The translations under genes and the position numbers were made by a program. A stretch of DNA of 64,000 nt from Rhodobacterales bacterium (GTDB lineage Bacteria > Pseudomonadota > Alphaproteobacteria > Rhizobiales > Stappiaceae), in the NCBI GenBank assembly GCA_008107755.1, contig VIRH01000072.1, positions 1 to 64,000 of the forward strand, read 5' to 3'. Position 1 is the stretch's first letter. Each line of letters opens with the position of its first letter. The notes below the pieces were generated by a model. That model did not search any database and was not told where the DNA came from. It saw only the letters and a program-made list of their open reading frames with translations. Shown one piece after another: positions 18,838 through 27,931 of this stretch.

Positions 18838-19887
18838 CTAGTCCGCAGACTTGTCCTTGGTCGGATCGTAATGGGCAAGCGTTTCGGAAAAGCGACCGTT
18901 GATGTAGGCCCCCGATGTGATCGGCTCGTATTTCGGCGGATGGTCCGCATCGACGCAGCTTTCCAGCGGCTCGATCAACGCGTCGTAGTTCGGTCCGAAG
19001 AAGAAGGGGATCGAATAGCGCTCGCTGCCCGACCGGTTGATTGCCCGGTGGATGGTCGAGGTGAACAGGTCATTGGTCCAGCGGGCCATCTGATCCCCGA
19101 CGTTGACCACGAAATGCCCCGGCAGCGGCGGGGCGGCAATCCAGTCACCATTGGTGTTGAGTGCCTGAAGGGCCTGGATCTCGTCCTGGCAAAGAATGGT
19201 GAAGCACTCGTAGTCCGAATGGGCACCGATGCCGATCTGACGGTCGTCGATCTCGCCGAACTGCGGCGGATAGTAAAGAAGACGCATGGTCGCCAGCGGC
19301 TTGTCAACGAGGGCGTCGAAATGGTCTTCCGGCAGTTCAAGTGCCAGCGAGAAGGCATGAAGGAGATGATGGCTGAGCTTGATCATCTCCGCGTAATAGG
19401 CGTCGACGCCCTTGCGGAAGGCCTCGTCACCGGCGGGCCACTGGTTCGGGCCGTAAAGCACCTTGCCGGCTTTGACGTCCGGATCGTCCTTTGGCACTTC
19501 AAGAGCCACATCGAAGCTCTCATGCAGGTCGCCGCGCGCCGTCGGATCGGTGTTCTCTTCCAGAAGCGCCGCATAGCCGCGATTGTTTGTCGACTTGGCA
19601 ACATGAACGGCCATCTTGTCTTCGGTGCTCTGGGCAAAGAAGCTTTTGGCCGTTGCGAAGGCACCGTCGATGACGGACTGGGGAACGTTGTGGTTCTTGA
19701 TGTAGAAGAAACCGACTTCGGTGCAGGCCTTGCGGAGGCTTTCCGCCAGTTGGGCCTTCGCCTCAGGATCGTCACCGAAGATCGGTGCGAGATCGATCAC
19801 GGGAAGCGTATCGAAAGGAACGGGACTGGCATCAAGGCCGGTGTCCTTGAGCTGCCTGAGGCCGTTTCCGGTGCTGAGTGTTGCCAT
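18838..19887 (-). CDS. 2OG-Fe(II) oxygenase, isopenicillin N synthase family
   Basis: The 349-residue protein has the DIOX_N-like domain (LPVIDLAPIF at about 29, EVGFFYIKNHNVP at about 58) and a complete iron-binding set: His223 and Asp225 in GAHSDYECFTIL and His280 in STIHRAINRSGSERYS, with Arg290 positioned to bind 2-oxoglutarate. It should hydroxylate or oxidatively cleave a small molecule in the cytoplasm. It lies 20 bases downstream of a LysR gene on the same strand and divergent from a BMP-type ABC importer, so its substrate may be what that importer brings in, possibly a nucleoside or purine derivative. Confidence 0.85.
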   Translation of the reverse strand: MATLSTGNGLRQLKDTGLDASPVPFDTLPVIDLAPIFGDDPEAKAQLAESLRKACTEVGFFYIKNHNVPQSVIDGAFATAKSFFAQSTEDKMAVHVAKSTNNRGYAALLEENTDPTARGDLHESFDVALEVPKDDPDVKAGKVLYGPNQWPAGDEAFRKGVDAYYAEMIKLSHHLLHAFSLALELPEDHFDALVDKPLATMRLLYYPPQFGEIDDRQIGIGAHSDYECFTILCQDEIQALQALNTNGDWIAAPPLPGHFVVNVGDQMARWTNDLFTSTIHRAINRSGSERYSIPFFFGPNYDALIEPLESCVDADHPPKYEPITSGAYINGRFSETLAHYDPTKDKSAD

Positions 19888-19907
19888 CTTGATATCCTCT
19901 GGTTTCG

Positions 19908-20882
19908 TTACTTCGTGTCTCGGGAAGGAGTGATTTTCCCGCCCGGGAAGCTCAGCGACTCGACGTAGTAGCGAGGCCCCGCGAAAGCGAAGCCAGGCTG
20001 GAAATAGGTCTTGCAGAATTCGATGAAGGCCCGCGTCTTGGGCGCGACATATCTCGGATCGGGAACACGGATGCAGATGGGCCGCGCGTCGGTCTCCCAG
20101 TCAGGCAGCACCGGAACCAGATGCCCCTGCTCGCACTCCAGCTCAGCGAAGAACTGCGGCAGCAGCGCGATCCCGGCGCTGGCGACGGCAAAATATTTCA
20201 GCGTCCAGTAGTCGTTGGCGACGATGTCGCCGGGCGGAAGCACATCGGCGGACCGCTTGCCCCGCTTCAGCTTCCATGGCTGGACACCTTCGGGCGTGCG
20301 GTAAAGAACACCCCTGTGGCTTGCGAGATCCGCGGTATCGCTCGGAACACCGAAGGCGTCGAGATAGCGCGGGCTGGCGAAGAGACCGTGACGAACGGTT
20401 GTCAGGACCTCCGCCCTGCGGTCCGAGCGCCCTTCCTCGTCGAAGGACAGAACGGCGTCGAAGGCTCTCTGACGCGACAGGTCCATGAAAACCGACGGGG
20501 AGAAAAAGACGAGGTCGAGCTGGATCCGAGGAAAGGCATCGCGGAAGGCGCACAGCATCTGGGCATTCAGCGCGGTTCCGAATTCGCCCGTCGCCCCGAT
20601 CTTGAGCACGCCGGCGGCGTCATCGGAGACCGATGCAACCGCCGCGCTTGCATCGTCGCAAAGCGCAAGAATCTGCTGCGCCCGCTCAAGTAGCACCTCT
20701 CCGGCGTCCGTCAGCTCGAGCGTCTTTCCCTGCCGCGTGAACAATTCCGCGCCAATCTGCTCTTCCAGTTGCCTCAATCTGAGGCTGATCGTCGACTTCG
20801 GCAGATCGTGCTGTCGCGCCGCCGCGGACAGGGAACGTGATTCTGCCACCTTCACAAAGGCTTCAAGAGACTGAAAATCCAA
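19908..20882 (-). CDS. LysR-family transcriptional regulator
   Basis: A 324-residue protein with the N-terminal winged helix MDFQSLEAFVKVAESRSLSA through LEEQIGAELFTRQGK (residues 1–60) and a periplasmic-binding-like effector domain after residue 90. It is transcribed away from the BMP importer operon and is followed by the oxygenase gene on the same strand; classical LysR arrangement suggests it controls the divergent importer promoter in the 166-base gap (20883–21048). The inducer is probably the imported compound or its oxygenase product, by inference. Confidence 0.9.
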   Translation of the reverse strand: MDFQSLEAFVKVAESRSLSAAARQHDLPKSTISLRLRQLEEQIGAELFTRQGKTLELTDAGEVLLERAQQILALCDDASAAVASVSDDAAGVLKIGATGEFGTALNAQMLCAFRDAFPRIQLDLVFFSPSVFMDLSRQRAFDAVLSFDEEGRSDRRAEVLTTVRHGLFASPRYLDAFGVPSDTADLASHRGVLYRTPEGVQPWKLKRGKRSADVLPPGDIVANDYWTLKYFAVASAGIALLPQFFAELECEQGHLVPVLPDWETDARPICIRVPDPRYVAPKTRAFIEFCKTYFQPGFAFAGPRYYVESLSFPGGKITPSRDTK

Positions 20883-21048
20883 CGATTACCGTCCAGAATT
20901 TTAGACAAAGAGAGATATTTTCTGCACAAAAAAGCGTCTTGTTTGAACGATAGTATGGTGATTTAGTCTGCTCCACAAGGACTTTAAACCACGGTTTCCT
21001 CCTGCTTTTCCGCCGCAGGAGAGGGCCGGACACCTATGGGGAAAGCCA

Positions 21049-22149
21049 ATGCCGACACGTCTCTCCTGGCATGCAGCCACCTTGTCGATCACAGCCCTGA
21101 TCGGCCCACTTTCCGCCGAAGCGTTCGAGCTGAAGGGAGACCCCAAGGTCGCCTTCATCTATGCCTCGGCAGCCCAGGACGGCGGCTGGAACGAGGCGAT
21201 CGAACTTGGCCGCGAAGCCGTCGAGACGGAACTCGGGCTGAACGTTGCCGTTGCGGAAAACATTCCGGAAGAAGCAACGCGACTGCGCGCAGCAATCGAT
21301 CTCTATGTGAAGCGTGGTTACAACATCATCGTCGGCACGACCTATGGCTATTCCGAAGCCATGAGCGAAGCCGCCAAGGCCTATCCGGACGTCGCCTTCT
21401 TCAACGCATCGGGCGTTCACAACAGCGACAACATGGAAAGCTTCTACGCCCGCACCTACGAAGCCTGGTACCTGGCCGGGATCGCAGCGGCGGAAACCTC
21501 CGAAACCGACAAGATCGGCATCCTCGCCGGCTTCCCCGTCGGCGTCGTCAACTGGGACATCAACGGCTTCGCTCTGGGCGCGCAATCCGCAAAGCCGGAC
21601 ATCGAGACCTTCGCGACCTACACCAACAGCTGGTGGGATCCGGTCAAGGAAGGCCAGGTGTCGGAAGCGCTGCTCGACCAGGGAGCCGATGTCATTGCGA
21701 CCGACCTGTCTGCAGCCTCCGCACTGAAGGCCGCCGAGGACAGAGGCGCCCACGCCATCGGATACCAGCTCGACATGTCCGACGCCGCGCCCGAAGGCAT
21801 CGTCACCTCGGTCGTCTTCCACTGGGACAAATATCTGGTTCCGCGCATCCAGTCCGTTATTGACGGCAGCTGGGAGCCGAGCGAATGGGGCTGGTTCGAG
21901 GGACTTGATACAGGTGTCGTCGGCCTCGCCCCGTTCGGACCGGACGTCACCGAGGAAACGAAGGCCAAGGTCGAAGAAGCCAAGGCGGCCATCGTCGCTG
22001 GCGACCTGAACCCCTTTGCCGGCCCACTCATGACCAGCAAGGGCGACGAGCGGGTCGCGGAAGGTGACGCCCTTCCGGAGGAAGACCTCTGGACGATGGA
22101 CTTCTTCGTCTCGGGCATTACCGGAACCATGCCAGCCAGCCAGGAATGA
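21049..22149 (+). CDS. BMP-family ABC transporter substrate-binding protein
   Basis: The 366-residue protein has a signal peptide (about residues 1–24, ending SAEA) and the basic-membrane-protein (BMP/PnrA) fold: KVAFIYASAAQDGGWNEAIELG, IVGTTYGYSEAMSEAAKAYP, and GFPVGVVNWDINGF. BMP proteins bind nucleosides, purines or related compounds in the periplasm. The start at 21049 has GGGGAAAG upstream. Its stop overlaps the next start (ATGA), and two permeases plus a double ATPase follow, giving a complete importer operon. Confidence 0.88.
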   Translation: MPTRLSWHAATLSITALIGPLSAEAFELKGDPKVAFIYASAAQDGGWNEAIELGREAVETELGLNVAVAENIPEEATRLRAAIDLYVKRGYNIIVGTTYGYSEAMSEAAKAYPDVAFFNASGVHNSDNMESFYARTYEAWYLAGIAAAETSETDKIGILAGFPVGVVNWDINGFALGAQSAKPDIETFATYTNSWWDPVKEGQVSEALLDQGADVIATDLSAASALKAAEDRGAHAIGYQLDMSDAAPEGIVTSVVFHWDKYLVPRIQSVIDGSWEPSEWGWFEGLDTGVVGLAPFGPDVTEETKAKVEEAKAAIVAGDLNPFAGPLMTSKGDERVAEGDALPEEDLWTMDFFVSGITGTMPASQE

Positions 22150-23699
22150 CGCACAGGTCTTTGAACGATGCTTCTCCGACGCCCCAGCAGACGGGCGCCG
22201 GCGAGGCACCTGCCCTGCTTCTGAAGGGCATCGACAAGGCATTTGACGGCAAGGTTGCCCTCAGCAAGGCCGGGTTCCGGCTTGCCTGGGGCGAGGTTCA
22301 CGCGCTGGTCGGCGAAAACGGCGCCGGCAAGTCCACGATCATGAATGTCGCCACCGGCGTCTACGGCCCGGACGCCGGTGAGATCATAGTCGATGGACGG
22401 GATGTCCCTCTGCGCAGCCCGGGAGATGCGGTCGACGCCGGCATCGGCATGGTGCACCAGCATTTCCGCCTCGTTGGCCGCTTTACCGTCGCGGAAAATG
22501 TTGCGCTCGCCCTGCACGGCGCAGGGCGCCGGGTAACGCTTGCAGAAGCGGCGCGTCTCGTGAGCGAAAAATCAGCCGAACTCGGCTTCGGTCTAGACCC
22601 GAATGCGGTCATCGGCCGCATCTCCGTGGCCGAGCAGCAAAGGGCGGAGATCGTCAAGGTTCTGCTCCTCGGCGCCCGCATCCTCATTCTCGATGAACCC
22701 ACGGCAGTTCTGACCGGTGATGAAGCCAGAGCTCTGTTGACGCTGGTTCGGCAACTCTCCAGGTCGGGACACGCCGTCGCACTGATCACACACAAGCTTC
22801 AGGAAGTCTCCGACCACTGCGACCGCATCACCGTCATGCGCCAGGGGTGCACCGTGATGGACGCGGTCGCCATGGAAGAGACGCCCGTCGACACGATCAT
22901 CCGGGAAGCATTCGGGGAAGTGCGCGAAGCCCCTCGCCGTCAGATGGCCGCGCCCGGCGCCGAACTTCTGCGGATCGACCATCTGAGCCTGACACAGGAC
23001 ACACCCGTTCTGGACGATGTCAGCCTCTGCCTTCGCGCAGGAGAAATTCTCGGCATCGCCGGGGTCGGTGGCAACGGCCAGTCCGAACTGGTCGCCTGCC
23101 TCAACGGCGTGCTGCGCCCGGACAGTGGCCGCATCGCCCTCTCGGGAGAAGACCTCGCCAAGGCATCGCCTGCACACCGGCGGCGGGCAGGCCTCAGGAT
23201 CATTCCGGCCGACCGTTTCGACAGCGCCATGGCAAGAGGGCTGACGCTTGCCGAGAACCTTGCCCTGACCGGCCTAGCGGACGGACGCTTCGGCCCCTGG
23301 TGGCGCCTTTCGCGGCGCAAGATGAAACAGGCCGCGGCAAAAAGCCTGACCGCGTTCAACGTTCTCGGCGGCACCCCGTCGACGCCGGCCGCACTTCTGT
23401 CCGGCGGCAATGCCCAGAAAGTACTGCTGGCACGCGAACTGGCGGCCGGCACGAAAGTCGTCGTCGCGCATTCTCCCGCACGCGGCCTTGACCTGCGCTC
23501 GGCACGCGCCGTGCAGGACCTGCTTGCCGAGGCCGTTGCGGACGGCGCAGCCTGCCTCCTGATCAGCGAGGATCTCGACGAGATAATGCGCATGTGCAGC
23601 GCCGTGTCCGTCCTGAACCGTGGACGTCTCAGCGCGCCGCTGACGGGCAGCGACCTCACCCCAAACCGTCTTGGAGAATTGATGGTCGGCCATGCTTGA
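22146..23699 (+). CDS. BMP-type ABC importer ATP-binding protein (two NBDs)
   Basis: A 517-residue tandem ATPase. The N-terminal domain has Walker A GENGAGKST (about residue 58) and ILILDEPTAVLT; the C-terminal domain has the degenerate IAGVGGNGQSE Walker A and LSGGNAQKVLLAREL signature typical of sugar/nucleoside importers (RbsA/YufO type). In the N-terminal signature motif, VAEQQRAEIVKVLL replaces LSVGxxQ, as is normal here. The gene overlaps the binding-protein stop by four bases and the next permease start by eight, showing tight translational coupling. Confidence 0.9.
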   Translation: MTHRSLNDASPTPQQTGAGEAPALLLKGIDKAFDGKVALSKAGFRLAWGEVHALVGENGAGKSTIMNVATGVYGPDAGEIIVDGRDVPLRSPGDAVDAGIGMVHQHFRLVGRFTVAENVALALHGAGRRVTLAEAARLVSEKSAELGFGLDPNAVIGRISVAEQQRAEIVKVLLLGARILILDEPTAVLTGDEARALLTLVRQLSRSGHAVALITHKLQEVSDHCDRITVMRQGCTVMDAVAMEETPVDTIIREAFGEVREAPRRQMAAPGAELLRIDHLSLTQDTPVLDDVSLCLRAGEILGIAGVGGNGQSELVACLNGVLRPDSGRIALSGEDLAKASPAHRRRAGLRIIPADRFDSAMARGLTLAENLALTGLADGRFGPWWRLSRRKMKQAAAKSLTAFNVLGGTPSTPAALLSGGNAQKVLLARELAAGTKVVVAHSPARGLDLRSARAVQDLLAEAVADGAACLLISEDLDEIMRMCSAVSVLNRGRLSAPLTGSDLTPNRLGELMVGHA

Positions 23700-24753
23700 C
23701 GGAACTCTTCTGCTTCGCCGCCAAACCGTCCCCGGCTGGCTGAGAGGTGCCTGCTACACCGGCGGGCTGGTCTTCGGCCTCGGCCTGTCCGCGGTCCTTC
23801 TGGTCTCCATGGGCATAGCGCCGTCGGATCTCTTTCAGGAATTCGTCATCCAGACCTTCATGACCTATCAGGGGCTCGGCCAGACCGTGACCGCGGCAAC
23901 GCCGCTCGTTCTCGTGGGGCTCGGCACGGCGCTCGCCATGCGCGTACGGTTCTGGAACATCGGGATCGAAGGCCAGCTCTGGTGTGGCGCCATGGCGGCA
24001 ACCTGGGTCGCGATCAACGACATCGGTCCCGAAAGCCTGCGCATTCCCCTGATGATGGCCGCGGCAATGATCGCCGGCCTTCTGTGGATCGCCATTCCGC
24101 TGATTCTCAAGCTCTGGTGGTCCGTCAGCGAGGTGATCTCCACGCTGCTGCTCGGCTCCATCGCCTTCTTCTGGGTGCAGCACATGCTGTTCGGCGCCTG
24201 GCGTGACACGACGACAGGCTTCGCCACGTCGCCGAGCTTCGATGCTGCGGAAAGACTGTCGCTTCTCGGGTGGGAGCAGGTCCACGGCGGCATCTGGATC
24301 GCGCTGACCGCAGTCCTCGTGTGCACATGGCTCACCGGGGTCAGTCGGCTCGGACTGCAGGCAAAGGCAGTCGGGGAGAACATGCGCGCCGCAAAGGCTG
24401 CCGGGCTTCCCGTGCTGACCACAATCGCAGTCTTCGTGCTCGGGTCCGGCGCCCTTTGCGGCCTGGCGGGCGCCGTCATCACCGCCGGCACCGAATACCG
24501 CCTCAGCCAGTCCCTCGGACAAGGCTATCTCTTCAGCGGCATCGTCGTCGCCTTCCTGGCGCGCGCCAACCCGCTGGCCGTTCTGGTTGTCGCCTTTGCC
24601 CTTGGCGGCATCACCACGACCGGCGGCGTTCTCAAGGTCTTTTACGGCGTCTCGGAAGCTGTGGTCCTGATGGCGCAAGGCATCGTTCTCCTGTCCGTCC
24701 TTGCCGCCCAGCTCTTCGCGGATTACCGCCTCAGCGAACGGAGGCTCGCATGA
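23692..24753 (+). CDS. BMP-type ABC importer permease 1 (YufP-like)
   Basis: The 353-residue protein is an inner-membrane permease of the RbsC/branched-chain type with about nine to ten hydrophobic segments and the EVISTLLLGSIAFF and GQGYLFSGIVVAFLARANP motifs of the BMP-importer larger permease. It overlaps the ATPase gene upstream and the second permease downstream (ATGA at 24750–24753). Together they should form the heterodimeric channel of a nucleoside/purine-type importer. Confidence 0.87.
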   Translation: MLDGTLLLRRQTVPGWLRGACYTGGLVFGLGLSAVLLVSMGIAPSDLFQEFVIQTFMTYQGLGQTVTAATPLVLVGLGTALAMRVRFWNIGIEGQLWCGAMAATWVAINDIGPESLRIPLMMAAAMIAGLLWIAIPLILKLWWSVSEVISTLLLGSIAFFWVQHMLFGAWRDTTTGFATSPSFDAAERLSLLGWEQVHGGIWIALTAVLVCTWLTGVSRLGLQAKAVGENMRAAKAAGLPVLTTIAVFVLGSGALCGLAGAVITAGTEYRLSQSLGQGYLFSGIVVAFLARANPLAVLVVAFALGGITTTGGVLKVFYGVSEAVVLMAQGIVLLSVLAAQLFADYRLSERRLA

Positions 24754-25670
24754 GCGACACCTTTCTTGCCTGGCTGACCGTTCTTCCCGGCTATACGCTT
24801 CCCCTGCTTCTTGCCAGCCTCGGCCTGATGATCTCCGAACGGGCCGGCGTCCTCAATCTGTGTCCGGAAGGGTTCATGGCCGTCGGCGCCATGACCGGGG
24901 CGCTGGCTGTCCTGGCCGGCTACAGCCCCGCAGTGGCAATCCTGTGCGGCATCCTGGCCGGAACCGGCCTGTCCCTGCTCTTCGGTCTTGCCACGGTCGT
25001 CTTTCGCGCGGACCACACGCTTGCCGGCCTTGCCACAGTCGCGCTCGGCCTTGGCATTACCGGCGTTCTCGGCCGCCCCTACGTCCAGAAACCCTTCGAC
25101 GGCCTTACACGCCTTTCCGAGACCTCCTGGGGCGAAGGCCTGCCTCGGCTGCTTGGTCAGCAGAACCTGTTGCTGCCGATCTCCCTTATCCTTGTTCTGG
25201 CCGTCTGGTACTGGATCTTCCGCCGACCCTCCGGTCTGAGCCTGCGCGCGGTCGGCGAGGACCCGGCAGCAGCCGACGTCGTGGGGATCGATGTGCAACT
25301 GACGCAGCTCGGCGCAGTGCTGGCAAGCGGTGCCCTCGGCGGGCTCGCCGGCGCCTATCTCAGCGTCGCCTCCGCGCATGTCTGGGTAGAGGGCATGGTC
25401 GCCGGACGCGGCTGGGTGGCCGTTGCAATCGTCATCTTCGCCGGCTGGCGCCCGCGCGGCGTCCTCTTCGGGGCAATCCTGTTCGGTGGCGCGGAAGCTG
25501 CCATGCTGCGGCTCCAGACACAGGGCGTCGAGTTTCCGCTCTATCTCGGCGCCATGCTTCCCTATGCGCTGACGCTTCTGGTGTTCTGCATTGCCTGTGC
25601 CCGACGGGGCCGGGACAACGGCGCCCCGGCGGCGCTCGGCCGCGTCTATCTGCGCCAGGACAAGCACTGA
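24750..25670 (+). CDS. BMP-type ABC importer permease 2 (YufQ-like)
   Basis: A 306-residue membrane protein starting MSDTFLAWLTVLPGYTLPLLL, with ISERAGVLNLCPEGFMAVGAM near residue 29 and GRGWVAVAIVIFAGWRPRG near 220, the standard signatures of the smaller permease of BMP-type importers. About eight membrane spans are visible. The start at 24750 overlaps the stop of the first permease. The same frame is open far upstream but overlaps that permease. It is the last gene of the importer operon. Confidence 0.88.
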   Translation: MSDTFLAWLTVLPGYTLPLLLASLGLMISERAGVLNLCPEGFMAVGAMTGALAVLAGYSPAVAILCGILAGTGLSLLFGLATVVFRADHTLAGLATVALGLGITGVLGRPYVQKPFDGLTRLSETSWGEGLPRLLGQQNLLLPISLILVLAVWYWIFRRPSGLSLRAVGEDPAAADVVGIDVQLTQLGAVLASGALGGLAGAYLSVASAHVWVEGMVAGRGWVAVAIVIFAGWRPRGVLFGAILFGGAEAAMLRLQTQGVEFPLYLGAMLPYALTLLVFCIACARRGRDNGAPAALGRVYLRQDKH

Positions 25671-26049
25671 GACAAGGCAGCGGGAGGATCAGCGCCCTGC
25701 CGTTTGTCAGGGTTTCGACGGCTGCCCTTCGCACGTTCGACATCGCCTTCGGTCAAGAACGCTCGGCTTTCCGCCGTTTTTTCTTGGCGCGCCTCCCCCG
25801 GCGCGCAAAAAACACCATTGGTTAAGCGCGTTTCCGGAACTAATTGCCCGATCCAAAAGTATTTTTTCTTTTGCCTTGTTCAAAACACTATTTGCGAATA
25901 TATATGTCCCATCGATATTGCTTGACGAACTTTGTTACTGCGCGGCTTGCCGTGGACTGAACGATCTTCCTTATCAACGTCGACCTAACCGAGGCAACGC
26001 CTTACTGCGTGTTGCCTTCAAACTCATGACCGATTGAAAGGAAATCGTT
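25671..26049 (+). promoter_or_regulatory. Leader region and promoter of the cold-shock gene
   Basis: About 380 bases. A good promoter is TTGTTC (25876–25881), 17 bases, TATATA (25899–25904), giving a leader of roughly 135 bases before the cold-shock start; long structured leaders are typical of cspA genes. Further upstream, TTTTTT-CTT-GCGCGCC/GGCGCGC-AAAAAA (25777–25812) forms an extended hairpin. Confidence 0.5.
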
Positions 26050-26259
26050 ATGACCATTGGAACCGTTAAGTTCTTCAACTCCACCAAAGGCTTCGGCTTC
26101 ATCCAGCCGGAAGATGGCGGCGCGGACGTATTCGTGCACATCTCTGCTGTTGAGCGCGCCGGCATGCCGCCGCTCGTCGAAGGCCAGAAGGTCAGCTTTG
26201 AAGTTGTTCAGGACCGCCGCTCTGGCAAGTCCGCTGCTGACAACCTTCAGGCAGCTTAA
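26050..26259 (+). CDS. cspA: Cold-shock protein (CspA family)
   Basis: The 69-residue protein [20 protein letters not shown] has both RNA-binding motifs, KGFGFI (RNP1) and VFVHIS (RNP2), of the single-domain cold-shock fold. It acts as an RNA chaperone on structured mRNA or as an antiterminator. The AAAGGAAATCGTT ribosome site precedes the ATG, and the gene has a long leader and its own terminator at 26358–26388, so it is transcribed alone or with the small gene that follows. Confidence 0.95.
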   Translation: MTIGTVKFFNSTKGFGFIQPEDGGADVFVHISAVERAGMPPLVEGQKVSFEVVQDRRSGKSAADNLQAA

Positions 26260-26357
26260 CTGACACGACGATCTGGTGCACGAATGTGACCGGATCGCTG
26301 GAGCGAACCATATGCAAATGTCGAAATTTGCATACGCAATGCTTCAACACGACGCGA

Positions 26358-26388
26358 AAGGCCGGGCCGCAGTCCCGGCCTTTTTTTT
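26358..26388 (+). terminator. Rho-independent terminator after cspA
   Basis: AAAGGCCGGG (26358–26367) pairs with CCCGGCCTTT (26374–26383) and the T-run continues to 26388. A very strong terminator. Confidence 0.92.
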
Positions 26389-26418
26389 GGACTTTGCAGA
26401 CGAGCGGGAGCCCCCGAA

Positions 26419-26616
26419 ATGCCGCATGAAAAATCCATCAAACCGAGACGCGAAACCGCTGAATCAAAAGCCGAAACCACGAAGCGCGTTTCGGAAGAAA
26501 TGATGCAGACCGAAGCTGCCGCGCGCAACGCGAAAACCATGAGACTGCGCGCTGCACGTCTGGCCCAGGAAGACACTGCTCCTACCCCCGAGCCGACGAA
26601 ACGCCGCAAGAAGTAA
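26419..26616 (+). CDS. Small basic hypothetical protein
   Basis: A 65-residue, lysine/arginine-rich protein (start MPHEKSIKPRRETAESKAET, ending KRRKK) without hydrophobic segments. GAGCGGGAG lies upstream of the ATG and it is placed just after the cold-shock terminator. I do not recognise a family; composition suggests a disordered nucleic-acid-binding or ribosome-associated protein. It could also be non-coding. Confidence 0.45.
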   Translation: MPHEKSIKPRRETAESKAETTKRVSEEMMQTEAAARNAKTMRLRAARLAQEDTAPTPEPTKRRKK

Positions 26617-26706
26617 ATTCAAGACAGGTGTGGCGGCTGCCTGCGCCGCCGCCAAACAACAGGGTGCTAGATCAGGACGCCGCCCCACACACGGGCTGTC
26701 CGCGTC

Positions 26707-27915
26707 CTAAAGTGACGCGGTCTTGGCACCCTTCGCCTGTGCCGCGCAGGCGTCAGCGAAGGAATGCAGCCGGCGAATCGCTTCCTTGAGCTGCTCATCG
26801 GGAACCGTCAACGCAACGCGGATGAGATCAGGCGCATTTTCGCCGAAGGAGCTGCCTGGCATGACGGCGACCGCCTGCTCTTCCAGAAGTTTCCAGGCAA
26901 AGCTCTCTCCATCCAGACCAGTCCGGCTGACATCGATCATGATGAACATGCCCCCGGCCACCTTGCCCGGCACAAGCACCGGACAGGACGCAAGCTCATC
27001 CTCGATCATCTTCACCCGGGCCGCATAACTGCGCCGCATGCGTTCGGCCGTATCGAAACTGCCGCGCAAGGCCGCTTCGCTCATGTCCGCAATAAAGGGC
27101 TGGTTTCCGAAGAGGATGGTTTCGGAGATCGGCAGCAACCTGGTGCAGAACTCCGCAGGCCCCACGGCCCAGCCGCTGCGAAAGCCTGTTGCCGCGAATG
27201 TCTTGGAAATCGACGAGGTGACGATCGTGCGCTCCCGAAGGTGCTCGAACTCCAGCGGTGAGGCGAATTCCATATCGTCAGCGAAAATAAGATCCTCGTA
27301 GACCTCGTCGCAGACGATCCAGAGATCATGTTTTTTCGCGATGTCGCCAAGCTTGGCGATCGTCTCCCGGTCAAGCAGCGAACCGGTCGGATTGTGCGGC
27401 GTGTTGAGCAACAGCACCCGGCTTTCAGGTGTGATCGCAGCTTCCAGATCCGCGGGCTGCATGACGAAGCCGTTCTCGATCGCAAGGGGCACAGGTTGCA
27501 GGATCGCTCCCGGCGAACGGATCACCCCGGCGTAGGTCGCATAATAGGGATCGCCGACCAGAACCCCCTCGCCCTCGTCCACCAGCGCGGTGATGACAGC
27601 GTAAAGCGCTGTCTGGGTTCCCGGGAAGCAGAGGATGTTGTCGGTCGAAATATCCGGATAGAGCGGCCGGTACTTGTCCGCCAGCGCCTCCAGCAGCCCG
27701 GTTTCGCCGCGACCGTTGGAATAATGCGTTCGCCCGCGCTTCATTGCATCGGTGCACACGTCGACCAGCGCCGGGTCGACGGGAATATCAGGCTCGCCGA
27801 TGGTCAGCTCGATGACGTCACTGCCTGCGGCCGCCATCTTCCTGGCGGCATTGTGAACGGCCCATTTCTCTCCGCCCAGGCTTGCAAGTCGTTCGGTGAT
27901 CCCGGCATAGCGCAT
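26707..27915 (-). CDS. Class I/II pyridoxal-phosphate aminotransferase
   Basis: The 402-residue protein is a fold-type I aminotransferase: IELTIGEPDIPVDPALVD near 35, LLLNTPHNPTGSLL near 170, the PLP-binding lysine in SSISKTFAATGFRSGW (about 235) and the carboxylate-binding arginine region near DLIRVALTVPD. It transaminates an amino acid to a 2-oxo acid; the substrate cannot be read from sequence. It is 16 bases downstream of a BetI-like TetR gene and probably co-transcribed with it. The neighbouring hydroxyacid reductase could reduce its 2-oxo-acid product. Confidence 0.87.
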   Translation of the reverse strand: MRYAGITERLASLGGEKWAVHNAARKMAAAGSDVIELTIGEPDIPVDPALVDVCTDAMKRGRTHYSNGRGETGLLEALADKYRPLYPDISTDNILCFPGTQTALYAVITALVDEGEGVLVGDPYYATYAGVIRSPGAILQPVPLAIENGFVMQPADLEAAITPESRVLLLNTPHNPTGSLLDRETIAKLGDIAKKHDLWIVCDEVYEDLIFADDMEFASPLEFEHLRERTIVTSSISKTFAATGFRSGWAVGPAEFCTRLLPISETILFGNQPFIADMSEAALRGSFDTAERMRRSYAARVKMIEDELASCPVLVPGKVAGGMFIMIDVSRTGLDGESFAWKLLEEQAVAVMPGSSFGENAPDLIRVALTVPDEQLKEAIRRLHSFADACAAQAKGAKTASL

Positions 27916-27931
27916 GTGTTTCGTCCTGACG

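Noticed and set aside
24270-24749. N-terminal extension of the second BMP-type permease
   Set aside because: It is a shadow of the first permease; the ATGA overlap at 24750 fixes the real start.
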